Source: Curtobacterium flaccumfaciens
GTDB lineage: Bacteria; Actinomycetota; Actinomycetes; Actinomycetales; Microbacteriaceae
NCBI RefSeq assembly: GCF_013359815.1
Contig: NZ_JABMCF010000041.1
Coordinates: 186,001 to 250,000 of the forward strand
Length of the DNA stretch: 64,000 nt
Direction: 5' to 3'
In this document: in pieces, positions 9,265 through 17,229 of the stretch
How the letters are laid out: every line of letters starts with the position of its first letter
How positions within the stretch are numbered: the first letter of the stretch is position 1
The notes under the pieces: generated by a model
What the model was told of the DNA's origin: nothing
Databases searched by the model: none
What the model saw: the letters and a program-made list of their open reading frames with translations, nothing else
Program-made: the position numbers and the translations under genes

Positions 9265-10297
9265 GGGTCTTCTCCTCGGTGTGCGTCTCACCCGTGTGCG
9301 TCGCACCCGTGTGCGTCGTGCCCTCGGCCGGGTTGTCGGTCAGGAACTGCTCGATCTCGTCGCTCGTCGGCATCGCCGTCGAGCACTCGAACCGCGTCGC
9401 GACGATCGCGCCGGCGGCGTTGCAGAACGCCAGGATCCGCTCGAGACTCCAGCCCTGCAGCAGCCCGTGGGTCAGCGCGCCGCCGAAGCCGTCGCCCGAG
9501 CCGAGCCCGTTCACGACGTCGATGTGGTGCGGACGGAACTCGACGAACTCGTCGCGGGTCTTCGCCAGCACGCCCTTCGGCCCCTGCTTGACGATCGCGA
9601 TCTCGACACCGCGGTCGAGCAGGGCGTCGGCGGCGCGGACCGGGTCGGTCTCACCGACCGCGACCTCGCACTCCTCGCGGTTGCCGACGGCGACGGTGGC
9701 GTGCTCGAGGGCGATCGCGACCTCGCGCGTCGCAGCCTCGGGGCTCGACCAGAACATCGACCGGTAGTCCAGGTCCAAGACGGTGTGGGTCTTCGTGCTG
9801 TTCTGCGCGGCGGACCGGGCTTCGTAAGCGACGTGATGCGCCTGTCGGCTCGGCTCCTCGCTGAGGCCGGTCACCGTGGTCCAGAAGATCCTCGCGCGCT
9901 CGATCTCGTGCAGCGGCAGGGACTTCGCCGTGATCATCAGGTCCGGCGCCTTCGGGGCCCGGTAGAAGTAGAGCGGGAAGTCGTCCGGCGGGAAGATTTC
10001 GCAGAAGGCGACGGGGGTGTTCAGCCCCTCCACCGTCTCGACGAAGGCGTTCGCGACCCCGTACTCGGGCAGCGTGCGGGCGATGTACCGGCCGAAGGGG
10101 TCGTTGCCCGTCCGGGTGATGACCGCGGCGTCCGCGCCGTGTCGAGCAGCGGCGATGGCGACGTTCGTGGCGCTGCCGCCGACGGACTTCGAGAAGGTCG
10201 AGACGTCCTCGAGCGGGCCGGTCTGCTGCGGGTAGATGTCGACGCTGACGCGTCCCATCGTGATCACGTCGTAGGCGTGGGGAGCTTGGTTCGTCAT
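9257..10297 (-). CDS. iolC: 5-dehydro-2-deoxygluconokinase
   Basis: A 346-residue PfkB/ribokinase-family kinase that phosphorylates 2-deoxy-5-keto-gluconate. Start region YDVITMGRVSVDIYP, SVGGSATNVAIAAARHG near residue 37, and the ATP/catalytic motif NGLGSGDGFGGALTHG near residue 265 are typical. It is the first gene of the inositol operon, about 50 bases behind the only recognisable promoter. The last 20 residues are an unusual histidine/threonine repeat (GATHTGETHT), encoded by a 15-base tandem repeat outside the kinase fold. The start ATG has GGAAGG some 12 bases upstream. Confidence 0.93.
   Translation of the reverse strand: MTNQAPHAYDVITMGRVSVDIYPQQTGPLEDVSTFSKSVGGSATNVAIAAARHGADAAVITRTGNDPFGRYIARTLPEYGVANAFVETVEGLNTPVAFCEIFPPDDFPLYFYRAPKAPDLMITAKSLPLHEIERARIFWTTVTGLSEEPSRQAHHVAYEARSAAQNSTKTHTVLDLDYRSMFWSSPEAATREVAIALEHATVAVGNREECEVAVGETDPVRAADALLDRGVEIAIVKQGPKGVLAKTRDEFVEFRPHHIDVVNGLGSGDGFGGALTHGLLQGWSLERILAFCNAAGAIVATRFECSTAMPTSDEIEQFLTDNPAEGTTHTGATHTGETHTEEKTHA
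9279..9323. repeat. 15-base tandem repeat x3 in iolC 3' end
   Basis: Three copies of GTGTGCGTC(T/G)(C/G)(A/T)CCC..., period 15, within the iolC coding region. Because the period is a multiple of three, copy-number changes would add or remove five residues (G-x-T-H-T) from the kinase C-terminus without a frameshift. Confidence 0.85.
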
Positions 10298-10343
10298 GCG
10301 ACGCGGTGGACCTTCCGTGCGGCTTCATCGGCGGACGATCACG

Positions 10344-10372
10344 ACTGTACACCCTGTTTGCCCTAATGTCAT
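10344..10372 (-). promoter_or_regulatory. promoter of the inositol operon
   Basis: On the minus strand: -35 ATGACA (10372-10367), a 17-base spacer, -10 TACAGT (10349-10344). Transcription would begin about 40 bases before iolC. The -35 hexamer forms half of the overlapping palindrome, so repressor binding would occlude polymerase. Confidence 0.7.
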
Positions 10373-10377
10373 GACAT
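10366..10377. promoter_or_regulatory. 12-base palindromic operator, IolR-like
   Basis: ATGTCATGACAT is a perfect palindrome. Its core TGTCATGACA fits the GntR-type IolR consensus I recall from Corynebacterium glutamicum (KGWCHTRACA). No regulator gene is in the window. The fit to a remembered consensus is established knowledge at best; binding is inferred. Confidence 0.6.
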
Positions 10378-10487
10378 GGATTCCGTGGTCCGTCGCGTTG
10401 GTCCCGTGGCGCCGGTCACGCTGGTTCTGCGGGGCGCGCCGGAGTGCCGGGAGGCGCGGTGTCGGTGGGTTCTGCCAGGGTCGCGAC

Positions 10488-11750
10488 ATGCAGATCCTCG
10501 CCCTGGTCATCGGTCTCGTGATCGGCATCGCCGTCGGTGCGGTCGTCGCCTGGTCGCTCGCCCGCTCGCGCGCGGGCGTCGACGCCGCGTCGTCCCGTGC
10601 GACGGCCGAGGCGCTCCGCGGCCAGCTCGAGGCGGCCCGACGCGACGCCGAGGAACGCCTCGACGCCCAGGACACGCAGTACCGTCGCCAGGTCGACTCG
10701 CTCGAGCGGCGCTCCGCCGAGCTCGAGCACCTGGTGCAGCGCATGCACGGCGTCGACGCGGCACGGAACCAGAACGAGTCCAAGGTGCTCTCCGCGCTCA
10801 GCCCCGTGGCGCAGACGCTCGACGTGATGCGCACGAAGATCGCCGAGCTCGAGCAGTCGCGGAGCGAGCAGTACGGCGCACTGTCGGCGCAGCTCCGGTC
10901 GGCCGCCGAGTCGGAAGAGCGCCTGCGCGCCACGGCCGACACCCTGGCCAGCGCCCTCTCGTCGAACAGCACGCGCGGCGTCTGGGGCGAGACGCAGCTG
11001 CGCAACGTGGTCGAGGCCGCCGGGCTGCTCGAACGCGTCGACTTCGACGTGCAGTCCTCCGTCACCACCGCCGTCGGCTCCGCCCGGCCGGACATGGTCG
11101 TGCACCTGCCCGGCGGCAAGACCATCGCCGTCGACGCCAAGGTGCCGTTCAGCGCCTACCTGCAGGCCGCCGAGATCCCGGCGACCGCCACCGGTGCCGA
11201 GGCAGCTCGACGCGACCAGCTCATCGCCCAGCACGTGAAGGCGCTCCGAGCGCACGTCGACGCCCTTGCCGCACGGGAGTACTGGACCGGCTACGACGCC
11301 TCCCCCGAGCTCACCGTCGCCTTCATCCCGTCCGAGTCGCTCATCTCGAGCGCCCTCGCCGCCGACCCCGGCCTGCTCGACCACGCCTTCCGCAAGCGCA
11401 TCGCACTCGCTTCACCCGTGACCCTGTGGTCCGTGCTCAAGACCGTGGCGTTCTCGTGGCAGCAGGACGTCGTCTCGCAAGAGGCGCACGAGCTCTTCAA
11501 GGTGTCCCGCGAGCTCTACGGCCGGCTGTCCACGATGGCCGGGCACGTCGACAAGCTCGGCCGCTCGATCCGGGGCTCGGTCGTCGACTACAACCGCTTC
11601 GTCGGGTCCCTCGAACGCCAGGTGCTGCCGAGCGCCCGTCGGCTGTCGCTGCTCGACGAGTCGAAGGTCATCGCGGACCCGTCCTCGATCGAGGACGAGC
11701 CGCGGCTGCTCACGGCGCCGGAGCTCGTCGGCGCCGTCGACGAGGACTGA
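10488..11750 (+). CDS. rmuC: DNA recombination protein RmuC
   Basis: A 420-residue RmuC-family protein: one N-terminal membrane anchor (ILALVIGLVIGIAVGAVVA), then a long alpha-helical coiled coil (about residues 30-160), then the conserved RmuC nuclease-like core with RGVWGETQLRNVVE, DMVVHLPGGKTIAVDAKVPF and AFIPSES. RmuC limits DNA inversions at short inverted repeats in Escherichia coli; the biochemical activity is unproven. The start follows CAGGGT by six bases, so it may be leaderless; a longer in-frame extension upstream runs through the inositol promoter and is unlikely to be translated. It is divergent from iolC. Confidence 0.92.
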   Translation: MQILALVIGLVIGIAVGAVVAWSLARSRAGVDAASSRATAEALRGQLEAARRDAEERLDAQDTQYRRQVDSLERRSAELEHLVQRMHGVDAARNQNESKVLSALSPVAQTLDVMRTKIAELEQSRSEQYGALSAQLRSAAESEERLRATADTLASALSSNSTRGVWGETQLRNVVEAAGLLERVDFDVQSSVTTAVGSARPDMVVHLPGGKTIAVDAKVPFSAYLQAAEIPATATGAEAARRDQLIAQHVKALRAHVDALAAREYWTGYDASPELTVAFIPSESLISSALAADPGLLDHAFRKRIALASPVTLWSVLKTVAFSWQQDVVSQEAHELFKVSRELYGRLSTMAGHVDKLGRSIRGSVVDYNRFVGSLERQVLPSARRLSLLDESKVIADPSSIEDEPRLLTAPELVGAVDED

Positions 11751-11759
11751 GCCGCTCGC

Positions 11760-11765
11760 TACGAT
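11760..11765 (+). promoter_or_regulatory. -10 element TACGAT, probably leaderless
   Basis: TACGAT lies eight bases before the ATG of the DUF1266 gene and no ribosome binding site intervenes. The fit suggests transcription starting at or next to the start codon. Confidence 0.5.
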
Positions 11766-11773
11766 CGATCGTC

Positions 11774-12874
11774 ATGGGGGAAGCACTGCAGAACCATCCC
11801 GGCGACCGCGAGTTCCCGGTCCGTCCACGCTGGCGACACCGGGCGATGGTCGCCAAGGCGCGGAAGCAGACCGGGCGACGACGGGACCGCGCCGCAGCGT
11901 GGATCACCATGGCGATCGCGATCGTGGCGTTCTTCGTCGCCCTCGTCGCCGCCACAGCCGGTCCGTACGACGTCCGGGCGCACTTCGGGTACGGCATCCA
12001 CGCGGTGTGGCGCTGCTTCCTGATCGCCGTCGTCGTGTGGTTCGTGCTGACCTTCATCACCTCGCTCCGTGACATCGGGCTGCCGGTGCGGGAACAGCGG
12101 CGGTACCGGGAGCGCACCGGCGCCCGCGAGCTGCCCGTCCGCCGACTGCAGCAGCTGGCCCTCGCCTCGTTCGGCGACTTCCACGACGGATGGTGGCCGG
12201 CGTCGCTCGCCCCGTACGGTTCGCGGGTGGAGCTCGGCGGCGAGTACCTGCAGGACACCACGCCGTCGCCCTTCGTGACCATCCCCCTGCCCCCGCTGAC
12301 GTTCCTGCGCCGCGAACTCGACGAGACCTACAAGATCGCCAGCGGGCGGGACGCACAGGCCTTCGCCGTCGACCTGCTCGGTCCGAAGAGCGTGTCGTGG
12401 CAGTTCCTCGCGTTGAGCCGATCCGCCGAGGGTGAGACCCGCCTCACCCGGCTGTCCTCACTGCTCGGCACCGACCCATGGGCAGGGTCGAGCCTGCTCG
12501 AACGCCGAGCGGACCGCCCGCCGAAGCTGCTCTGGTCGATGGACGTCAAGAACGCGGTCACCGCCGTCCGAGGTGCGTACGCCGCCGGGCTCCTGAGCGA
12601 GGACGACGCGTGGTCGTCGATCCACCTGGTCTCCGATGTCGCCTTCACCCTGTTCGACTCGTGGGACGACTACTTCGACAACCTGCGGGCCGCGTACGCC
12701 CTGGTCTACGACGAGCTCAAGACGGTGCAGGAGTTCGATGCCGGGCGGCGTGAGCTCTTCGCCTCGAACTGGCCGGTCACACGGCTGCCGTGGCCGGGGT
12801 CGCCGGGGGTGCTGCTGCCCCGGACCGTCAGCGACCCGCTATGGGCGGACGAGGACGACGCGTCGGTCTCCTGA
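11774..12874 (+). CDS. DUF1266 domain-containing membrane protein
   Basis: 366 residues. The N-terminal 40 residues are basic, two transmembrane helices follow (about residues 42-63 AAAWITMAIAIVAFFVALVA and 77-100), then a soluble C-terminal half whose pattern AYAAGLLSEDDAWSSI, FDSWDDYFDNLRAAYAL is that of DUF1266. The function of DUF1266 is unknown. The gene converges on the immunity array downstream, and it may mark the island boundary rather than belong to it. The start was chosen because TACGAT sits just upstream. It ends 30 bases before the relic immunity gene on the other strand. Confidence 0.8.
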   Translation: MGEALQNHPGDREFPVRPRWRHRAMVAKARKQTGRRRDRAAAWITMAIAIVAFFVALVAATAGPYDVRAHFGYGIHAVWRCFLIAVVVWFVLTFITSLRDIGLPVREQRRYRERTGARELPVRRLQQLALASFGDFHDGWWPASLAPYGSRVELGGEYLQDTTPSPFVTIPLPPLTFLRRELDETYKIASGRDAQAFAVDLLGPKSVSWQFLALSRSAEGETRLTRLSSLLGTDPWAGSSLLERRADRPPKLLWSMDVKNAVTAVRGAYAAGLLSEDDAWSSIHLVSDVAFTLFDSWDDYFDNLRAAYALVYDELKTVQEFDAGRRELFASNWPVTRLPWPGSPGVLLPRTVSDPLWADEDDASVS

Positions 12875-12904
12875 CCGCGACCGGACCTTCCTCGGGGCGA
12901 CGGC

Positions 12905-13000
12905 TCATGCGTCGGAGTACCCGGGGAGCGCGCGGACGGCCTCGGCGTTGCGGTCCCACTCCGCTGCGATCCGCCTGCGGAGCACTTCGACGTCGATCAC
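12905..13000 (-). pseudogene. internally deleted relic of an immunity gene (31 codons)
   Basis: A GTG-initiated frame with an AGGTGG site six bases upstream (13007-13012 on the plus strand) starts VIDVEVLRRR and ends EWDRNAEAVRALPGYSDA. The gene directly behind the toxin (17171-17746) starts MIDVKTLREA and ends EWERNASAIRELPGYSID. The relic thus joins the first 8-10 and last about 21 residues of such a protein, with roughly 160 codons missing. It sits at the far end of the immunity array, as expected for decaying cassettes. It could also still be translated as a small peptide. Confidence 0.6.
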
Positions 13001-13012
13001 CTTGAACCACCT

Positions 13013-13180
13013 GCGTACGTGTAGCGACCAGGAGCCTTCGCAGCGACCGGGCGCTGCTCGATCGCCAGCTGAGCGCCTTCACCGAGAGTTTCGCTGGGAG
13101 GAGCGCACGCGATTGCCCCCGTCGACACTCGTTCGCCTCGTTGCCCCACCTGGGCTGCCCGACCAGAGATCTCTCGAACA
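13013..13180. other. gap without recognisable gene
   Basis: Between the relic and the distal PoNi-like gene I see no conserved coding sequence; overlapping frames are arginine-rich and look non-coding. It may be eroded remains of immunity cassettes. Confidence 0.4.
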
Positions 13181-13942
13181 TCACAAGAGATCCGCTGGGA
13201 GGAAGGGCGACACAACGTCATCGAGGTGCGCATCGATGGCACTGGCCACCGCAGGCAGTTCCATCGCCCAGTACCCGATGAAGCCTTGACCGTACGAGTC
13301 ACCGGGTCTGACCCGTTCCAGGGACCCCATCCAGCTCATCGACTTCATACGCGTTGGCCAGTCCGTCAGATAGGTCTGGATCGTGCGGTCCGCTTCTTCG
13401 GGCCGTTGAAGAACCGCCAGCAGAGGCCGCGCAACCCTGGGCGTCGAAGCCGCAGGGGATCCGCTGGGAAGGGCCAGCCGGTGTGCAGAAGCAAGAGCCG
13501 AGAACAACGGATCCGCGCCCTGCCTGATCACGGACTCGAGTATCGTCCGCGCGCTGTCGTCCCGACCACAGCCCGTCGCGATCCCGAGAAGTTGCAAGAT
13601 GCTGATGTAGTACTCGTTCCCGTCGCTGAGGCGGGGCGAAGGACCGGCATGGGAGAGCGCGGAAGTGACCCAAACACGGTACGAGGCCGCGACGGACTCG
13701 GCTGCATCGCCGATCTCATCGACGCTGACACCTGCGGAGTACTGCACGACCAGATGCTTGAGGCCCATGTGCCATTCGCCGCGCAACGCCCTCAGTCGCT
13801 TCTCCGCATCCGTTGCTCGGTGCGCCGCTGCCCTGCGCCCCTCCCAGTTGGTTGAGGTGACTTGGATGGCACTCCGCCAGTAGCGACCGTTGAACTCACT
13901 CGCCCGTTGGCGCAGCCCAGCATTCCGTCGGAACAGCGGCAT
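13181..13942 (-). CDS. PoNi-like (DUF1911) immunity protein, distal copy
   Basis: 253 residues, helical, no signal peptide or membrane segment. The C-terminal pattern WPTRMKSMSWMGSL followed by GQGFIGYWAMELPAVA matches the GYWxxE signature of PoNe immunity (PoNi/DUF1911) proteins, which neutralise PD-(D/E)xK DNase toxins. The N-terminal region RYWRSAIQVTSTNW and a helical middle part fit the family layout. Its ATG overlaps the KptA stop by one base (TGATG), so the two are co-translated. No PoNe toxin is visible in the window, so it looks like an orphan or collected immunity gene. Low identity to the other copy (15740-16499). Confidence 0.7.
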   Translation of the reverse strand: MPLFRRNAGLRQRASEFNGRYWRSAIQVTSTNWEGRRAAAHRATDAEKRLRALRGEWHMGLKHLVVQYSAGVSVDEIGDAAESVAASYRVWVTSALSHAGPSPRLSDGNEYYISILQLLGIATGCGRDDSARTILESVIRQGADPLFSALASAHRLALPSGSPAASTPRVARPLLAVLQRPEEADRTIQTYLTDWPTRMKSMSWMGSLERVRPGDSYGQGFIGYWAMELPAVASAIDAHLDDVVSPFLPADLL

Positions 13943-14493
13943 CAGGATCGGGAGGTTTCCGCCGAGATGTACTGCGCGGGAACGAACAAGGCCAGGGTCA
14001 CCCGGTCGTGCCCCTCCGAGAACTCCACGCCCTCCAGGTGGGCGCGAGCTGCATCGATTCGCAACAGGACGGGAGCGGTGGACTTGCGCCGCCCAGCCTG
14101 CAGAGCCAGCTCGCGATCGGTCGTCAGATGCGCGTACTGGCGCCCCATCGGCAAGAGCCCGTCGCGCATGATCGCCTCAGCCGCAGCGGGGGAAGTTGCA
14201 TGCCAGAGTGCCGGTTGCGGAACGATCGACGGCTTCACGATGCGCTCGTCCGTCGAGTGCCCGTACTGGGCACGGATCCGGTCGCCTTCGACGGCGAAGC
14301 GCTGCTTGTCGGATTCGACCACCACACGGTGAACATCGTCCTCGGACGCTGCCACGCCCGCCCGCTTCAAGGCGTCCACGAGGTCTGCGAGCGGGACGCT
14401 CCCGTCGGCGTCGAGTTCCAGCCCGTACGCACCCGGTTCGTGCCGCAACGCGTGCGACATCGCCTTGCTGATCGACGTGTCCCTACGAGGCAT
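13942..14493 (-). CDS. KptA/Tpt1-like RNA 2'-phosphotransferase
   Basis: 183 residues covering the whole KptA fold. Residues matching the family: ISKAMSHALRHEP (motif K-x-L-S-x-x-L-R-H), LELDADGSVPLADLV, RFAVEGDRIRAQYGHS (the I-R-A-x-x-G-H-S signature), ALWHATSP, the GL/R and HLTTD segments that contact NAD+, and VLLRIDAARA. Tpt1/KptA removes a 2'-phosphate from RNA using NAD+, giving ADP-ribose cyclic phosphate. Bacteria lack the splicing pathway that needs it, so its role is unknown. Here it is embedded between a SUKH and a PoNi-like gene with spacings of 3 and -1 bases, which ties it to the immunity operon. Confidence 0.85.
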   Translation of the reverse strand: MPRRDTSISKAMSHALRHEPGAYGLELDADGSVPLADLVDALKRAGVAASEDDVHRVVVESDKQRFAVEGDRIRAQYGHSTDERIVKPSIVPQPALWHATSPAAAEAIMRDGLLPMGRQYAHLTTDRELALQAGRRKSTAPVLLRIDAARAHLEGVEFSEGHDRVTLALFVPAQYISAETSRS

Positions 14494-14496
14494 GTC

Positions 14497-14952
14497 TCAA
14501 TCCTCTTCCTGATCCGCGAGCCACGCTGCTCGATGCTCCTCCATCTCCTCCCACCAGACGTCGAAGGACGTCCACTGCCCCCGGTACTCCGTCCCGGGCG
14601 AAGCGAACGTGTGGATGATCAGCACGGGAGGGTCGCCCGAATGGTCGCCACCGTCAAAGCAGAACACATCGTCAGTGTCCTGGTGCTTTGCGAAGGGTAC
14701 GAGGGAACGGGCCGGATACTGCTCCCCAACGATGTCAACCCAGTTCGTTGTCTGGTTCTCGTACTCAGACGTCCACATGAAGGGATCGATGTCGGGAAGC
14801 GGGTCTTGTGCAAGGGCGCGTTGGAAGCGCTCGGGGTACTGAAATCCCTCGGGCGCAATCAAGCGCGCCTCGACTTGCCGTTCCTCGACGGTTGTTAGTC
14901 GATGTTCCCCCACTGTGGTCCTCCGGTGAGCTTCGGGGGTCGTGAGACCCAT
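14497..14952 (-). CDS. SMI1/KNR4 (SUKH) family protein, probable immunity
   Basis: 151 residues, acidic. The order LPDIDPFMWTSEYE, ARSLVPFAKHQDTDDVFCFD, VLIIHTFASPGTEYRGQW and FDVWWEEMEEHRAAW reproduces the SUKH layout (W/Y-rich start, I/V-PFA, DxxCFD, C-terminal helix). SUKH proteins are broad-range immunity factors against nuclease and deaminase toxins. It precedes KptA by three bases. The start could be slightly further in (GTG of VGEHRLTT). The toxin it counters is not identifiable here. Confidence 0.8.
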   Translation of the reverse strand: MGLTTPEAHRRTTVGEHRLTTVEERQVEARLIAPEGFQYPERFQRALAQDPLPDIDPFMWTSEYENQTTNWVDIVGEQYPARSLVPFAKHQDTDDVFCFDGGDHSGDPPVLIIHTFASPGTEYRGQWTSFDVWWEEMEEHRAAWLADQEED

Positions 14953-15296
14953 CTGGATTCGCTTTCAACCAATTCGCGCCTTGCGACTTCATCCGAACCT
15001 CAGCGCCCCCAGCGTTCTGGGCTCGGCGTGGCCACGCTTCGTGAAGCGTTCAACCTCTTTTGCCGTCAACGGTTGATGAGGTTCGTGTGCTCGGCCCCTG
15101 CACCGGAGAATCAGTGTGAGACTTGGCAGATCGTCGGATCAATTCAGATTGGCGCTTGATCAGTTCCTGCCTTGCCCTGCTACCCGACCAACGGTCAACG
15201 GAACCCCGAGCAATCGCAAAGAGTTCCAGCTAAGAACTCTGCGTGTGCGACCCTCGACCGTCACCTCGTTCTTCTCCGCTCGAGCCGGAACTGGCT
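14953..15296. other. 344-base gap inside the immunity array
   Basis: No gene is recognisable on either strand. Base composition is lower in GC than the flanking chromosome. One minus-strand frame ends in ERFTKRGHAEPRTLGALR before a stop, which reads like a protein tail and could be the remnant of another cassette; this is weak. Confidence 0.4.
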
Positions 15297-15578
15297 TCAC
15301 CGAGACCGACTGATGACCCGCTGACCCCGTTCCTCTATTTGTGATTCAACCGATGCATACGTTTGAAGAGTGAAACAGGCACTGCCGTCTTTTGGTACAA
15401 CAAAGGGGCCATTTCCAGCTAGGCTAAACAAGGGGTTTTGTGCCTCGTAATATTCTCGGCTGTTGTACAGAACGATCCACCAATCGTTGGTCTCGATCCA
15501 TCCCCTATCCCAAATAAGGCCTTCATCAGCGCGCACTTCCTTCGCAAATTCATCCTGAGCATCTTTGAGAGTTCGCAT
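15297..15578 (-). CDS. Imm35/YrhB-like small immunity protein
   Basis: 93 residues. The succession WWIVLYNSREYYE, FSLAGNGPFVVPKDGS matches the immunity protein 35 / YrhB pattern (W-x-x-x-Y-x-S-x-x-Y ... L-A-G-N-G-P-x-x-V-x-K-D-G). Imm35 members occur next to polymorphic toxins. The coding sequence is visibly AT-richer than the chromosome (for example 15361-15480), consistent with acquisition from elsewhere. It stands apart from its neighbours by 160 bases upstream and 344 downstream, so it may be a separate cassette. Confidence 0.72.
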   Translation of the reverse strand: MRTLKDAQDEFAKEVRADEGLIWDRGWIETNDWWIVLYNSREYYEAQNPLFSLAGNGPFVVPKDGSACFTLQTYASVESQIEERGQRVISRSR

Positions 15579-15739
15579 GCAACATCACCGTGTCTCGAGT
15601 AGGAAGAGTTGATCGAAGTCGCCCCTGTCCCGCGGACGGATCGGATGCGCGCAGCGTCTGCCTTCAAGATGGCCGCCCGGTATATCTTTGAATCAGCCGC
15701 GGCCCCTCCCCGAGGTCCTCGCTCGAGAAGGTAGGCAAC

Positions 15740-16499
15740 TCATCTGTCCCGCTGGACGTCGACGAAGCCGACTGGATAGTACGGCGACGACCGCAACACG
15801 GAGTCGTCGAGCCCGCGCGCCACGACGAGCCCCGCCGCCTCCCAAGCCCAGTACCCGAAGTACGTTTCAAAGTTATCCCCCTGCACTGCCTTCAGGGCTG
15901 GGGCCCACCAGATGAACGAGATGCTCTTCGGCCAGGCTTGCACGTACCTGTTCAGCGCAGAAATGGCGCGATCCGGCGTCCCGGTCGCGGCCGTATCGAG
16001 GTTCTGGAACGGCCGCTTGTGCCATACGGTGTCCCGCACCGGTTCCACCCCCAACAGCGTCCCGAGCACTGGGTCAGCGCCTCCAGCAGTAGCAACGATC
16101 TCGATCAACCGATCCGTCAACGCCGAATTGACGCCGATGCACCGCGCCACCGACGCCAACCACAGTGCGTAGTAGTACGGCGGCTTGTCGTTGAACGTCA
16201 GCGCTTCTAGCGGAAAGCCACCGTCGGGCACGGCAGCGTAGCGGTTCCAGTTCTCCCAGATAGTGACGACCGACTCGAGATCATCCGCGAGGAGTGACGT
16301 CGGAAAGCCCGCCGAGTACCGCGCACCCAACAGAAAGAGCGCGTTGTCGAAGTTCGCGGTCGTTCGGATAATCCCAGCTCGCACGTCGTCGGCCCGGAAC
16401 ACATGACTGAACGGGCGAAACCCCTCGATGCCGCGCGTCAAGACTTCTATCGCATCGGTCCAGTAGGCCACACTCACTCGGCTGTCGCGTGGAGTCATG
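15740..16499 (-). CDS. PoNi-like (DUF1911) immunity protein, proximal copy
   Basis: About 252 residues from MTPRDSRVSVAYW. The N-terminal half (YWTDAIEVLTRGI, FDNALFLLGARYSAG) and the C-terminal WPKSISFIWWAPALKAVQGD with YFGYWAWEAAGLVVARG match PoNe immunity proteins better than the distal copy does. PoNi proteins bind and block PoNe DNase toxins, none of which is visible. An upstream ATG at 16579 overlaps the previous stop (ATGA) but has no ribosome site and adds a basic, non-conserved leader; GGAA precedes the chosen ATG. Transcription is from the toxin side. Confidence 0.75.
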
Positions 16500-16575
16500 A
16501 TGTTCCGGTTTTGCGGAACCGCTTCACCTCGTCCACGGTCGACGCCTCGTTGTGCTCGTGCGCGAGTGGACCAGC

Positions 16576-17229
16576 TCATTCTGATGCGCGGAAGCCCCTA
16601 AAGGCGCCTCCATCTTTTCCCTCTCGAATCAATTGGGCATTGAGACCCCAATACACAGACACGTCTTGTATTTCCGTGTTAGTCGGCACGTCCTCCCCCC
16701 CGAAGAACATCGGCTTCCGCACTGCGACGACCTCGTCGAAGCGCAACGAATCCCTGCCGTGATAAATGAGCGCTTGCTCGAAACGCTGTGATTGAAGGAC
16801 AGCGGTCACCTCGGGCACTTGAAGGAGAAGAAGGAATTCATCGATGTCGGCAACCTCCTCAATCAGTCCGGTCGCCGGGTCGGCGCCATAAATGGCGTGG
16901 GCCTGACCTTCCACGCCCCCCGCTCCTTCATCGACTACAAATTGTCGGCCCGCCCAGTCGAAAGCGACCACATCCACTGATGAGCTCACTTCGCCCGCAA
17001 ATGCAAGCGCGACAGACTCGGCAGCTTCAGGCCCCGACACTGAATCATGAATGCGAAGGAGGCCGCGATTGAAAGAAGCACCACACCAATTTGCGTCAGC
17101 CAGTACAGGGGGAAAGTTTCTGGGCACATATCGAGCGCCGACGCCACCCACGCTCTCGTCGAGCTGAAGTTCAGTCAATTGAATACCCCGGGAGTTCACG
17201 AATAGCAGAAGCATTACGCTCCCACTCAT
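16576..17229 (-). CDS. Tdi1/DUF1851-like probable immunity protein
   Basis: 217 residues, acidic, soluble. VVAFDWAGRQFVVD in the middle and the C-terminal QRFEQALIYHGRDSLRFDEVV ... KPMFFGGED ... SVYWGLNAQLIREG resemble the C-terminal domain of T6SS immunity protein Tdi1 / DUF1851 (G-R-L-x-x-D-E ... L-G-G ... ). Such domains occur with ADP-ribosyltransferase and other toxins. It overlaps the end of the preceding gene by 59 bases if the annotated GTG is used; a second GTG at 17199 (VNSRGIQLTEL) shortens the overlap. Family match is by eye only. Confidence 0.55.
   Translation of the reverse strand: MSGSVMLLLFVNSRGIQLTELQLDESVGGVGARYVPRNFPPVLADANWCGASFNRGLLRIHDSVSGPEAAESVALAFAGEVSSSVDVVAFDWAGRQFVVDEGAGGVEGQAHAIYGADPATGLIEEVADIDEFLLLLQVPEVTAVLQSQRFEQALIYHGRDSLRFDEVVAVRKPMFFGGEDVPTNTEIQDVSVYWGLNAQLIREGKDGGAFRGFRASE

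Noticed and set aside
12997-13302. A 101-codon minus-strand frame overlapping the end of the distal PoNi-like gene
   Set aside because: Composition is that of a shadow frame. The relic of the immunity gene lies beside it in a different frame, and no similarity to any family is seen.
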